From positions 62,001 to 126,000 of the forward strand of contig JALOBU010000006.1 of NCBI GenBank assembly GCA_023228145.1: 64,000 nt of DNA, written 5' to 3'. The translations under genes and the position numbers were made by a program. The notes below the pieces were generated by a model. The model saw nothing but the letters and a program-made list of their open reading frames with translations, was not told the origin of the DNA and made no database searches. The DNA comes from Bacteroidales bacterium. Lineage in GTDB: Bacteria > Bacteroidota > Bacteroidia > Bacteroidales > CAIWKO01. Below, one piece after another: positions 55,030 through 63,089 of this stretch (its first letter is position 1; each line of letters opens with the position of its first letter).

Positions 55030-56649
55030 TTAAACTTTCTCTTCTTTTTTTTCTTTGAATTTATCGCGCATGCGTTTGTTCAACGAAACAATACATTCAC
55101 GGGAGGGAATGATTACCGAAATGCCTTCATATGCCAGTTCCTTTTCAAAAATCTTTACGTTTTCTTCATGATTTTTCCGTAAGGGTTTAATAATGTGAAC
55201 ATGTTCAGGGTCAACGCCAACTCCTTTACATATATCAGCCACTTTGCCTGTAGCCGCGGATTTTTGCCCGCCGGTCATAGCTGTTATGCTATTGTCGAGG
55301 ATGACTACAGTAATAGGAGAGTTGTTATTTACAGCATCCAGAAGTCCGGTTATCCCTGAGTGAGTGAATGTGGAATCGCCGATAACTGCCACGGAAGGCA
55401 CTAAGCCGGCATCGGCTGCGCCTTTAGCCATAGTGATGGAAGCGCCCATATCCACGCAGGAGTTAATAGCATCAAAAGGTGGCAAAGCTCCCAGAGTATA
55501 ACAACCGATATCCGAAAAAACGCGGCCTTTACCGTATTTTGCAATAGCTTCATTCAAACCAAGATAAGTGTCAATGTGCGGGCAGCCGTTACAAAGTGAT
55601 GGCGGGCGTCCTGCAACAACAGCGGGAATTTGGGCAGGTTCTGTTTCTTTCATGCCAAGAGCTACAGCTACAAGATTTGGATTAAGTTCACCATCGCGGG
55701 GAACTGTGCCGTCCATGCGGCCTTTTATCTTTAAGGAATTGTCTAAGTATCCTCTGAGCAATTCTTCCATCATCGGAGCTCCTTCTTCCAAAACAAGTAT
55801 TTCATCACATTCTTTTGTGATTTTTTCAATCATTTTTCGTGGAGCTGGATACTGGGCTAAACGCAAAACAGGATATGGAATAATGCGTTCCGGATAGTTT
55901 TCCATCAGATAATTGAATGCAATGCCGAAAGTGATAATCCCCAAAGATTTGTCTTTTCCATCAATGTAAAAATTAAATGGCGATTTTTCGCCTTCCTCAA
56001 TAAGTTGGTTCTGCGCATTTAGTAACATTTTATAACGCTTGCGGGCAATAGCAGGTAACAAAACATATTGCCTCATATCTTCCGGCAATTTCAGGGTGTT
56101 TTGCTGTTTTGATGCTTTGCGGACCACACCGGAACGTGAATGTGCGAGTCTTGTGGTGATGCGAAGCAGTACAGGCAGGTGGTATCTTTCAGATAATTCA
56201 AAACCATAATGCACCATATCATATGCTTCCTGCTGATTTCCGGGTTCGAGAATAGGCAATAATGAAAATTTGCCATAAAACCTGGAATCCTGTTCGTTTT
56301 GCGAAGAGTGCATCGAAGGGTCATCGGCAGCAACAATGATTAAACCTCCGTTGGTTCCTGTGATTGCCGAATTGACAAAAGCATCGGCGGCAACATTTAA
56401 CCCGACATGTTTCATGCAAGCCATAGAGCGTTTTCCTGCATAAGCCATACCGATGGCGCTTTCCACTGCGGTTTTTTCGTTAACTGCCCAGCATGCTTTT
56501 ATGTGAAGCTCTTTAGCTTCTTTTGAATGTTCAATATACTCAGTGATTTCAGTGGAGGGAGTTCCCGGATACGCATAAATACCCGACATACCCGCATCAA
56601 TAGCCCCCTGAGCTATAGCTTCATCTCCCAATAACATTAATTTTTGCAT
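55030..56649 (-). CDS. iorA: Indolepyruvate ferredoxin oxidoreductase, alpha subunit
   Basis: A 539-residue ThDP enzyme subunit. The N-terminal half has GDEAIAQGAIDAG and AYPGTPSTEITEY; LCNGCPHIDTYLG (about 352) and the ThDP motif GDSTFTHSGITGLLDAVNNN (about 418-437) mark the rest. It ends at IIPSRECIVSLNKRM and a charged tail, without the two C-terminal [4Fe-4S] ferredoxin motifs of longer archaeal IorA; short forms are common in Bacteroidota as far as I recall. Promoter upstream. Confidence 0.92.
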   Translation of the reverse strand: MQKLMLLGDEAIAQGAIDAGMSGIYAYPGTPSTEITEYIEHSKEAKELHIKACWAVNEKTAVESAIGMAYAGKRSMACMKHVGLNVAADAFVNSAITGTNGGLIIVAADDPSMHSSQNEQDSRFYGKFSLLPILEPGNQQEAYDMVHYGFELSERYHLPVLLRITTRLAHSRSGVVRKASKQQNTLKLPEDMRQYVLLPAIARKRYKMLLNAQNQLIEEGEKSPFNFYIDGKDKSLGIITFGIAFNYLMENYPERIIPYPVLRLAQYPAPRKMIEKITKECDEILVLEEGAPMMEELLRGYLDNSLKIKGRMDGTVPRDGELNPNLVAVALGMKETEPAQIPAVVAGRPPSLCNGCPHIDTYLGLNEAIAKYGKGRVFSDIGCYTLGALPPFDAINSCVDMGASITMAKGAADAGLVPSVAVIGDSTFTHSGITGLLDAVNNNSPITVVILDNSITAMTGGQKSAATGKVADICKGVGVDPEHVHIIKPLRKNHEENVKIFEKELAYEGISVIIPSRECIVSLNKRMRDKFKEKKEEKV

Positions 56650-56683
56650 ATACTTCTAATTTTATTTAAATCGGTTTTTTTAA

Positions 56684-56714
56684 CAAAACTACATATTTTT
56701 TTTTATCTGCCAAA
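56684..56714 (-). promoter_or_regulatory. Bacteroidota promoter for iorA
   Basis: On the minus strand TTTG (56714-56711) and TAGTTTTG (56691-56684) with a 19-nt spacer, 34 nt before the iorA ATG. Confidence 0.6.
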
Positions 56715-56735
56715 TGTGAGTTCAAAACATAAAAA

Positions 56736-57221
56736 TTATTCTTTTGAAGGATATATGAAAAACCTTTTTTGGCAAGGTGATTTATGAATTTTTGCCCATA
56801 TATCAGTTTCAAAATCTAAGCAAATAATTCCGAATGGCGGCAATACAATTTTTGGTGTAATGAATAAATTTACGAAATCTGTTAGGCCGGGATTGTGACC
56901 AACCATTACAATTTTTGCAACATCATCATTCAACTCACAAAGAATATCAAGCAAGTCTTCAATCCCTGCATTATAAATTCTGGCATCATTTATTATTTTT
57001 TTTGTGCAAAAATTGCTTAAGCTGGAAATTTGTAATGCTGTTTCACTGGCACGACAAGCATGGCTGGCTAATATCAACTCAAATTCAGGTTTAAAGTTTT
57101 CAAGACGCTTATATGTTTTTTCAATGCTTTCTAATCCGTGAGTAGTTAAATGCCGTTTAATGTCACCGGCTTTTGAATATGCTTCAGCTTCGGCATGCCT
57201 GATAAGGTAAATGGTTTTCAT
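56736..57221 (-). CDS. sixA: Phosphohistidine phosphatase SixA
   Basis: A 161-residue histidine-phosphatase-superfamily protein. The RHG motif is LIRHAEAEAYSKAGDI at the start, with SHACRASETALQI (about 63) and VMVGHNPGLTDF (about 112) supplying the other catalytic residues. It removes phosphate from phosphohistidine on HPt-type signalling proteins. ATG at 57221 starts directly at the MKTIYLIRHAE core; an upstream in-frame start (57248) lies in the terminator hairpin. Confidence 0.88.
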   Translation of the reverse strand: MKTIYLIRHAEAEAYSKAGDIKRHLTTHGLESIEKTYKRLENFKPEFELILASHACRASETALQISSLSNFCTKKIINDARIYNAGIEDLLDILCELNDDVAKIVMVGHNPGLTDFVNLFITPKIVLPPFGIICLDFETDIWAKIHKSPCQKRFFIYPSKE

Positions 57222-57237
57222 GTAATAGCTAAAAATG

Positions 57238-57267
57238 AAAAGGCACAAGAAAACTCCTGTGCCTTTT
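57238..57267 (-). terminator. Terminator hairpin after glyA
   Basis: A 10-bp stem AAAAGGCACA/TGTGCCTTTT with a 10-nt loop, 25 bp beyond the glyA stop and followed on the minus strand by T-rich sequence. It isolates glyA from sixA. Confidence 0.75.
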
Positions 57268-57291
57268 TAACGAAATGTTTATAAAAATATT

Positions 57292-58572
57292 TTAATAAGC
57301 GAATAATGGAAAATCGTTCATGAATTTTTTCACGCGTTCTCCAACACCGGCAATGACTGCTTCGTTGGCAATATTTGAAATTACCTCGTCCAGCAATTCA
57401 ACAATCATTGGCATGTGTTCTTCTTTCATGCCACGTGTAGTTATGGCAGGTGTGCCAACTCGCAATCCTGATGTCTGAAAGGGTGATCGGCTGTCGAAAG
57501 GAACCATATTTTTGTTAACAGTAATATGTGCCTTAACCAGTGTGTTTTCAACAACTTTTCCTGTTATTTCCGGAAATTTGGTGCGAAGGTCTATCAGCAT
57601 CAGGTGGTTGTCGGTGCCTCCTGAAATTACTTTATAGCCTTTATCCGTAAAACATTTCGACATAACGGTAGCATTTTTCTGCACCTGAACCACATAATTT
57701 TTATAGGAATCGGTCAGGGCTTCTCCAAAAGCCACGGCTTTGGAGGCGATGACATGTTCCAGCGGCCCGCCCTGAACACCCGGAAATACTGCAGAATCAA
57801 GTAATGCGGACATCATTTTTATTTCGCCTTTGGGAGTTGTGAGGCCCCATGGGTTTTCAAAATCTTTTCCCATCATAATTATGCCGCCTCTCGGTCCGCG
57901 TAAGGTTTTGTGAGTGGTTGAGGTAACAACGTGACAGTGGGGTAGTGGGTTATTCAGAAGTCCTTTGGCAATGAGTCCTGCTGGATGAGCAATATCGGCC
58001 ATCAGAATGGCATTAATCTTATCAGCTATTTCGCGCATACGTTTGAAATCCCAGTCGCGTGAATAGGCTGATGCTCCGGCAATGATGAGTTTCGGGCGTT
58101 CGCGCAACGCCACTTCTTCCATCTTATCATAATTTACGGTTCCGGTTTCTTCTTCCACGCCATAATCAACCACCTTATATAGGATTCCGGAAGAGTTTAC
58201 GGGCGAGCCATGAGAAAGGTGTCCGCCGTGCGAAAGGTTAAGCCCCATGAATGTGTCTCCTGGTTTAAGGCAGGTGAGCAAAACAGCCATATTGGCCTGT
58301 GCCCCGGAGTGCGGCTGGACATTAGCATAGGCAGCGCCGAATAGCTCTTTTAAGCGGTCAATGGCAATTTGCTCTGTCTGGTCAACGATTTGACAACCGC
58401 CATAATAGCGTTTTCCGGGATAACCTTCGGCATATTTATTTGTTAAAACAGAGCCCATGGCTTCGAGCACCTGCTGGCTGACAAAGTTTTCGGAAGCAAT
58501 TAATTCAATTCCGTGTAACTGACGTTCATATTCCTTCTGAATAAGGTCGAAAATTTTAGAATCTCTTTCCAT
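57292..58572 (-). CDS. glyA: Serine hydroxymethyltransferase
   Basis: A 426-residue PLP enzyme interconverting serine and glycine with tetrahydrofolate, the main one-carbon source. The PLP-lysine motif is TSTTHKTLRGPRGG (about 218-231); N-terminal LIASENFVSQQVLEAMGS, YYGGC and PHSGAQANMAV are the family signatures. Length is normal. It has its own promoter and terminator. Confidence 0.97.
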   Translation of the reverse strand: MERDSKIFDLIQKEYERQLHGIELIASENFVSQQVLEAMGSVLTNKYAEGYPGKRYYGGCQIVDQTEQIAIDRLKELFGAAYANVQPHSGAQANMAVLLTCLKPGDTFMGLNLSHGGHLSHGSPVNSSGILYKVVDYGVEEETGTVNYDKMEEVALRERPKLIIAGASAYSRDWDFKRMREIADKINAILMADIAHPAGLIAKGLLNNPLPHCHVVTSTTHKTLRGPRGGIIMMGKDFENPWGLTTPKGEIKMMSALLDSAVFPGVQGGPLEHVIASKAVAFGEALTDSYKNYVVQVQKNATVMSKCFTDKGYKVISGGTDNHLMLIDLRTKFPEITGKVVENTLVKAHITVNKNMVPFDSRSPFQTSGLRVGTPAITTRGMKEEHMPMIVELLDEVISNIANEAVIAGVGERVKKFMNDFPLFAY

Positions 58573-58597
58573 TACATTTAATTTATAATTTGTGCTG

Positions 58598-58626
58598 CAA
58601 ATGTAAAAATAAATTTTAAATTCAAA
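58598..58626 (-). promoter_or_regulatory. Bacteroidota promoter for glyA
   Basis: TTTG (58626-58623) and TACATTTG (58605-58598) with a 17-nt spacer on the minus strand, 25 nt before the glyA ATG. One of the best matches in the window. Confidence 0.65.
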
Positions 58627-58733
58627 TTGTTTAGTGCCGGAGTGACTGTAATGCTAAGTCTTGCTGTCATTTGTTTTTTGTTCCGGCCACATTAGACTCA
58701 CCCCAACACTTATGACGATAGCAAAAAAAATCT

Positions 58734-58741
58734 TATCTTTG
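58734..58741 (+). promoter_or_regulatory. -7 box (TATCTTTG) for the kinase-like gene
   Basis: A perfect TAnnTTTG 23 nt before the ATG at 58765. No clear -33 TTTG. Confidence 0.45.
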
Positions 58742-58764
58742 GTTTTAAATACGAGAAATTGTTG

Positions 58765-59322
58765 ATGAAAAATTATCCCAAAATATCCGTCACTGGCGAC
58801 CTGGGAAGTGGTAAAAGCCATGTCAGCCGGCTGCTTTCAGAAAAACTCGGGTTTCGTATTGTTTCCACCGGTTTGATTCAGCGTGATATTGCTGCAAAAT
58901 ACAATATGACAACCCTTGAATTAAATGAATATACTAAAACCCATCCCGAAATTGACGATGAAATAGACTCTACTATCGAGAAGCTTCAGGACGCTAATGA
59001 ATCATTGATTTTTGATTCTCGCCTGGCATGGCATTTTGCGCCAAAATCATTTAAGGTTTATCTTACAGTAAATATTAATGAAGCGGCCCGGCGGATTTTT
59101 TACGATACGCGCACCAGCGAAAATTATCTGGATATTGAAGAAACAAAAAACAAAATATCAGCACGCCGCAGCAGCGAACTGGAACGATTCAAAGCGTATT
59201 ATGGTATTGATTACTCCAATCTGAATAATTATGACCTTGTTATAGATACTTCCGATAAAACACCCGAAGCAGTAAATGAAATAATAACAGAAAACTTCAA
59301 AAACTGGATAAAAGAAAATTAA
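58765..59322 (+). CDS. Cytidylate-kinase-like P-loop protein
   Basis: A 185-residue cytoplasmic P-loop kinase fold. The Walker A is VTGDLGSGKSHVSRLL (about 9-24); IVSTGLIQRDIAAKY resembles the nucleotide-binding lid of CMP kinases; DSRLAWHF near 92 and RRIFYDTRTSENY follow, and DLVIDTSDKTPEAV ends the fold. It matches the cytidylate-kinase-like/AAA_33 group rather than canonical Cmk, which is longer. The substrate is uncertain. ATG at 58765 follows two in-frame TTGs. No partner gene; a MITE-like element follows. Confidence 0.7.
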   Translation: MKNYPKISVTGDLGSGKSHVSRLLSEKLGFRIVSTGLIQRDIAAKYNMTTLELNEYTKTHPEIDDEIDSTIEKLQDANESLIFDSRLAWHFAPKSFKVYLTVNINEAARRIFYDTRTSENYLDIEETKNKISARRSSELERFKAYYGIDYSNLNNYDLVIDTSDKTPEAVNEIITENFKNWIKEN

Positions 59323-59339
59323 AGAAATAATTAGAAAAA

Positions 59340-59512
59340 GAGGCTGTCTCAAAAGCACTTTGTGCGCCTTTGTGCATCCTTTGAGAACTTTGTGGTAAAT
59401 ATAAGTAGTTGAACCACAAAGAGACACGAAGCCCGCCTGACCGGACGGGCAGGTACACACTAAGGCAATCACAAAGGTAAAGTCCGATAATTTAAATTTT
59501 TGAGACACTCTC
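59340..59512. mobile_element. MITE-like element with 15-bp terminal inverted repeats
   Basis: A 173-bp non-coding block with ends GAGGCTGTCTCAAAA (59340-59354) and its inverse at 59498-59512 (13 of 15 match). The inside has four CTTTGTG/CTTTGAG-type repeats, an inverted CTTTGTGGT/ACCACAAAG pair and a GCCCG...CGGGC palindrome. GAGGCTGTCTCAAAA ends resemble those of several insertion sequences, so it may be moved in trans. No target duplication was found by eye. Confidence 0.55.
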
Positions 59513-59545
59513 ATTATGAAGAATTAAACCCTAAGAACTCTAAGA

Positions 59546-59564
59546 ATCGGGCTTTAGCCCTGAT
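59546..59564. repeat. Small palindrome with GGGCTTTAGCCC core
   Basis: An imperfect hairpin (ATC-GGGCT-T-TAGCCC-TGAT) 14 bp before the FAD-protein ATG. It shares the GGGCTnnAGCCC-type core with the larger palindrome at 60825-60935, so both may belong to one dispersed REP-like family. Confidence 0.5.
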
Positions 59565-59577
59565 AAAAAACAATAAA

Positions 59578-60825
59578 ATGAAAATAGCAATAATAGGATT
59601 CGGAGCAGCCTCCATCGGATTCATCGGAAAAATAAAAAGTTCTCCACACGAGTTTCACGTATTTGAAAAATCAAAAGATATACATTCTTCCAGCATCTCT
59701 GGTATACGTGCAGACGGGAAGCTTTTTGTGTCATCTGAAATGGGTGGGGATATTTTTATTGATAGAAAAATTCAACAGCAACTTGTAAATTTTTACCTTG
59801 ATAAAACCTCGGAAAAGCAATGCGAAACCGGTAAATCTTTTCACAACTCCAAATATTATGAAGAGTTTTATCGCTTCGGGTTTATGCCGGTTTCTGCAGA
59901 ATTTTATCATGTGGGCACTGACCAGTTGAAGGGGGTGCTTGATAATGTTTATGAATATTTCAGAACTTTCAAAAACCTCCATTTTCATTTTAATGCATTA
60001 GTTACAGATATAGAGGTAAAAAACAATAAAATTCTAATTAATCAAAAAGAAGAGTTTGATGCTGCTGTTGTATCTGCAGGCAGAAGCGGGCATAAACTTA
60101 TCAAAGCTGTTATTCAAAATTATCCGGAGCTGGTTTTAGAAAATACAGTACTTGATTTAGGTGTTCGCTTTGAAATGCCTGACCATATTGTAAGTGAATT
60201 AAATAAGGAAATGTATGAATTTAAAGTGAAGTACAGGAGCAAAACAGGATATATGGTTCGTACATTTTGCAACAATCCGTCAGGTTATGTTGTAAATGAA
60301 AAGTATGATGACTTTGTTACAGTGAACGGTCATGCCAAAATGAACCAGAAAAGCACGAATACTAATTTCGCTGTATTGACAACCGTTGAACTCACTGTAC
60401 CCTTTAACGACCCAATCGGATATGGTTCTCATATAGCTAAATTGACAAATCTGCTGGCGGGGAAAGATAAAGTTATTTTGCAAACTTATAAAGACCTGAA
60501 AAATTCCAAGCGCACAAAAAAACTGTACAGAGTATTGCCAACATTGCCCGAAGAAAGTTATATCCTTGGTGATATCAACCTGGCCTTTCCGCGCCGGATC
60601 ATTGAGAGCATTATTGATTTTGTAGAGCAATTAGATAAGGTAGTTCCAGGTGTTGCTAATGACGACAACCTTGTGTATGCACCTGAAATTAAATTTTATT
60701 CCAACAAACTGAACAACGAATATTTCAAAAACTTAAAATTTATTGGCGATTGCTCGGGCTACACACGTTCCATCATTTATGCAACAGCACACGGTTATTT
60801 GATGGGGGATGAGTTTTTAAAATGA
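59578..60825 (+). CDS. FAD-dependent oxidoreductase (COG2509-like)
   Basis: A 415-residue flavoprotein. The Rossmann start is MKIAIIGFGAASIGFIGKI with GxGxxS-type glycine spacing; AAVVSAGRSGHKLI (near 189) is the second nucleotide-contact strand, and FKNLKFIGDCSGYTRSIIYA near the C-terminus is the FAD-contacting end. It matches the family of uncharacterised FAD-dependent dehydrogenases. Start at 59578 is chosen because the longer frame from 59500 runs into the MITE-like element. Substrate unknown. Confidence 0.78.
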   Translation: MKIAIIGFGAASIGFIGKIKSSPHEFHVFEKSKDIHSSSISGIRADGKLFVSSEMGGDIFIDRKIQQQLVNFYLDKTSEKQCETGKSFHNSKYYEEFYRFGFMPVSAEFYHVGTDQLKGVLDNVYEYFRTFKNLHFHFNALVTDIEVKNNKILINQKEEFDAAVVSAGRSGHKLIKAVIQNYPELVLENTVLDLGVRFEMPDHIVSELNKEMYEFKVKYRSKTGYMVRTFCNNPSGYVVNEKYDDFVTVNGHAKMNQKSTNTNFAVLTTVELTVPFNDPIGYGSHIAKLTNLLAGKDKVILQTYKDLKNSKRTKKLYRVLPTLPEESYILGDINLAFPRRIIESIIDFVEQLDKVVPGVANDDNLVYAPEIKFYSNKLNNEYFKNLKFIGDCSGYTRSIIYATAHGYLMGDEFLK

Positions 60826-60935
60826 TTGAAGGGCTGAAGCCCTTGAAATATTGGTTATTTTACCAATAGCCCTGACATTAATGTCGGGGCTATTAAATAA
60901 TCAAAATCAATCAGATAGGGCTTCAGCCCTTCAAT
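60825..60935. repeat. REP-like nested palindrome between convergent stops
   Basis: Perfect 19-bp inverted repeats (60825-60843 and 60917-60935) with core GGGCTGAAGCCC, enclosing two more hairpins: ATTGGT/ACCAAT near 60850-60867 and a 15-bp stem at 60865-60894. It starts on the last base of one stop codon and ends one base before the other. Probably acts as a bidirectional terminator. Confidence 0.8.
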
Positions 60936-60936
60936 A

Positions 60937-61734
60937 TTACAATCCTAATGCTTCTGCGATTAGTTCTGCGATATCCAGATTTTTTACTGCTTCTTCTTTA
61001 TTTTTATACTTTAATCCATCGGTAAGCATTACCATGCAGAAAGGGCAGGCCGTGGCAATGATCTCAGCACCGGTTTCCAGTGCTTCTTCCGTGCGTTCAA
61101 TAAATACTTCTTTTTTGCCTTTTTCGGCTTCTTTAAACATTTGGGCTCCTCCTGCACCGCAACATAAGGCAAAACTTTTGTTTCGCTTCATTTCTTTTTT
61201 ATGGGCCGGGACGGCTTTTAAAACCTCACGGGGGCTTTCATAATCATTATTCCCGCGTCCGAGATAACACGGGTCGTGAAAGGTAATTATTTTTTCTGAA
61301 AAGCTTTGGTTGTCAATCTTTAGCTTCCCTGTTTTGATAAATTGTTGTAATAGTTGTGTGTAATGTATTACTTCATAATTTCCCCCCAGTTCAGGGTATT
61401 CGTTTTTTAAAGTATTAAAACAATGCGGGCAAGTGGTAATGATTTTATTTATCTCATACTTTTTAAATGTATCAATATTTGTCATAGCCTGCATCTGAAA
61501 AAGCATCTCATTCCCTGCACGCCTTGCCGGATCACCTGTGCAGGTTTCTTCTATTCCCAGAACCCCATAGCTAACCTTAAGATGAGTAAGGATTTTTATG
61601 AATGCCCTGGAAACTTTTTTATACCTGTCGTCAAAGGCACCGGCGCAACCTACCCAGTACAAAAACTCAGGCTTTTCACCTTTGGCTTGTAAATCAGCCA
61701 TTACAGGGACTTCAATTTTTATTTTTTCTTCCAT
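60937..61734 (-). CDS. Heterodisulfide reductase subunit B-like (CCG) protein
   Basis: A 265-residue soluble iron-sulfur protein with two cysteine-rich CCG-type domains as in HdrB/HdrD/GlpC: YWVGCAGAFDDRYKK, EETCTGDPARRAGNEMLF, ITTCPHCFNTLKNEYP, HDPCYLGRGNNDYESP, ALCCGAGGAQMF and TACPFCMVML. The family holds a non-cubane [4Fe-4S] site that handles disulfides or quinone electrons. It follows its membrane partner by 11 bp. The physiological donor is unknown; a link to fatty-acid or lactate oxidation is possible. Confidence 0.87.
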   Translation of the reverse strand: MEEKIKIEVPVMADLQAKGEKPEFLYWVGCAGAFDDRYKKVSRAFIKILTHLKVSYGVLGIEETCTGDPARRAGNEMLFQMQAMTNIDTFKKYEINKIITTCPHCFNTLKNEYPELGGNYEVIHYTQLLQQFIKTGKLKIDNQSFSEKIITFHDPCYLGRGNNDYESPREVLKAVPAHKKEMKRNKSFALCCGAGGAQMFKEAEKGKKEVFIERTEEALETGAEIIATACPFCMVMLTDGLKYKNKEEAVKNLDIAELIAEALGL

Positions 61735-61745
61735 GATTCCCGTAA

Positions 61746-63065
61746 TTAATTAGTTTTGTTTAAAGCAAGTTCTCCTGTCCACAGCAGCCTGTCCTCCGGA
61801 GAAAACTGCCAGGGGGCTCCATTGTTCTCAATGTTGGCAAACATTGATTTTAATTGTGCTGGCACATTGCCTTCTTCCATAACGAGATAACGGCGCATAC
61901 CTAAAATCAGCTCCGGCTGGTTGATGTTAAGAGGGCATTCCCGGGCACAAGCATTACATGTGGTACATGCCCAGAGTTCTTCTGTACTGATGAAATCATT
62001 TAATAGAGATTTGCCGTCATCAAAGCTTTTACCACTTTTAATCATTTTAGGGCCTTTTTCTTTCATGCGGGCACGAAAATCCATGATTATTTTTCGAGGG
62101 GATAATTTTTTGCCGGTAATATTAGCGGGGCATACAGAGGTGCAGCGTCCGCATTGAGTGCAAGTCAATGAATCAAGATAGTTTTTCCATGTTCCGTCTT
62201 CTACATCTTTTATTCCCAGGCGCTCCATTACTTGTCCTTGCTCTGAAGAACTTGATGTATAAGCCAATGAAGGGTCAAGCATCATCTTCACTTCATGTGT
62301 TACATTTTCCATATTGGAAAGTTTTCCCAAGGGCTCAAGCCTGCTGAAAAAAACATTGAACAGGGACATGAAAATGTGGAAATGTTTGGAATAAGGTAGA
62401 ATATTTGCAAATAAAAAAATCAGTAAAATGTGTACCCACCAGAAAAACCGGTATAAATCATAATCTTCTTCTCCGGTTCCTATCCACCCCGCAATTACTG
62501 AACTTACCGGGAAATAGCCTTGAATTTCATCATTTAATAGGTCACAGGAAGTCATATAAAAGGTATTCATTCCCAGCAGAGAAATCATCAGGAGTAAAAT
62601 CAGAGATAACGCCAAAGCTGCATCCTGATGGTTTTTTGGCTTCATTTCCAGTCCTTCAAAACGCTTCACTTTAAGCATCAGTCTTCTGACAAGAAAAATC
62701 AATATGGAAATTATAATAAGCAAGGCAAAAATATCTCCGCTTGCCGTGATGAAATTGTATAAAGCACCTAAAAATGAAAGCACTCTTTCTGTTCTGAAAA
62801 CGCCGTCAATGACCATCTCGATACTTCCAATAAGTATCACGCAAAAACCCCAGAAAACAAGAGCATGTAGAAATCCTATCACAGGGCGTCTGAAAATTTT
62901 ACTTTGGAAAAAAGCAACATCAAAAAGAACTTTAAAGCGCCTGCCAAAATCTTTTACAGGGAATGGCCTCGTGAAGGTGAAAAATTTGGATATTCTGTTT
63001 ATGGTATAAAAAAATACGCATAAAGTTATGAACAGTATGATGATAAAGACTATCTGACTTGCCAT
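61746..63065 (-). CDS. Membrane-bound Fe-S oxidoreductase (HdrC/NarI-like) subunit
   Basis: A 439-residue protein. Residues 1-235 contain five to six membrane helices of the NarI/DsrM type that could bind heme b, with candidate histidines such as GFLHALVFWGF. Residues 290-400 hold a ferredoxin region with two [4Fe-4S] motifs, CTQCGRCTSVCP (near 301) and CTTCNACARECP (near 367). With the CCG protein encoded downstream it forms a predicted quinone-linked HdrBC/HdrDE-like module. The ATG at 63065 is preferred to an in-frame TTG three codons upstream. Confidence 0.86.
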   Translation of the reverse strand: MASQIVFIIILFITLCVFFYTINRISKFFTFTRPFPVKDFGRRFKVLFDVAFFQSKIFRRPVIGFLHALVFWGFCVILIGSIEMVIDGVFRTERVLSFLGALYNFITASGDIFALLIIISILIFLVRRLMLKVKRFEGLEMKPKNHQDAALALSLILLLMISLLGMNTFYMTSCDLLNDEIQGYFPVSSVIAGWIGTGEEDYDLYRFFWWVHILLIFLFANILPYSKHFHIFMSLFNVFFSRLEPLGKLSNMENVTHEVKMMLDPSLAYTSSSSEQGQVMERLGIKDVEDGTWKNYLDSLTCTQCGRCTSVCPANITGKKLSPRKIIMDFRARMKEKGPKMIKSGKSFDDGKSLLNDFISTEELWACTTCNACARECPLNINQPELILGMRRYLVMEEGNVPAQLKSMFANIENNGAPWQFSPEDRLLWTGELALNKTN

Positions 63066-63089
63066 AATAAACAACTTAGTAAAGTAGGG

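Noticed and set aside
59158..59514. Minus-strand 118-residue open frame over the MITE-like element
   Set aside because: It spans the end of the kinase-like gene and the repeat element and has no family features.
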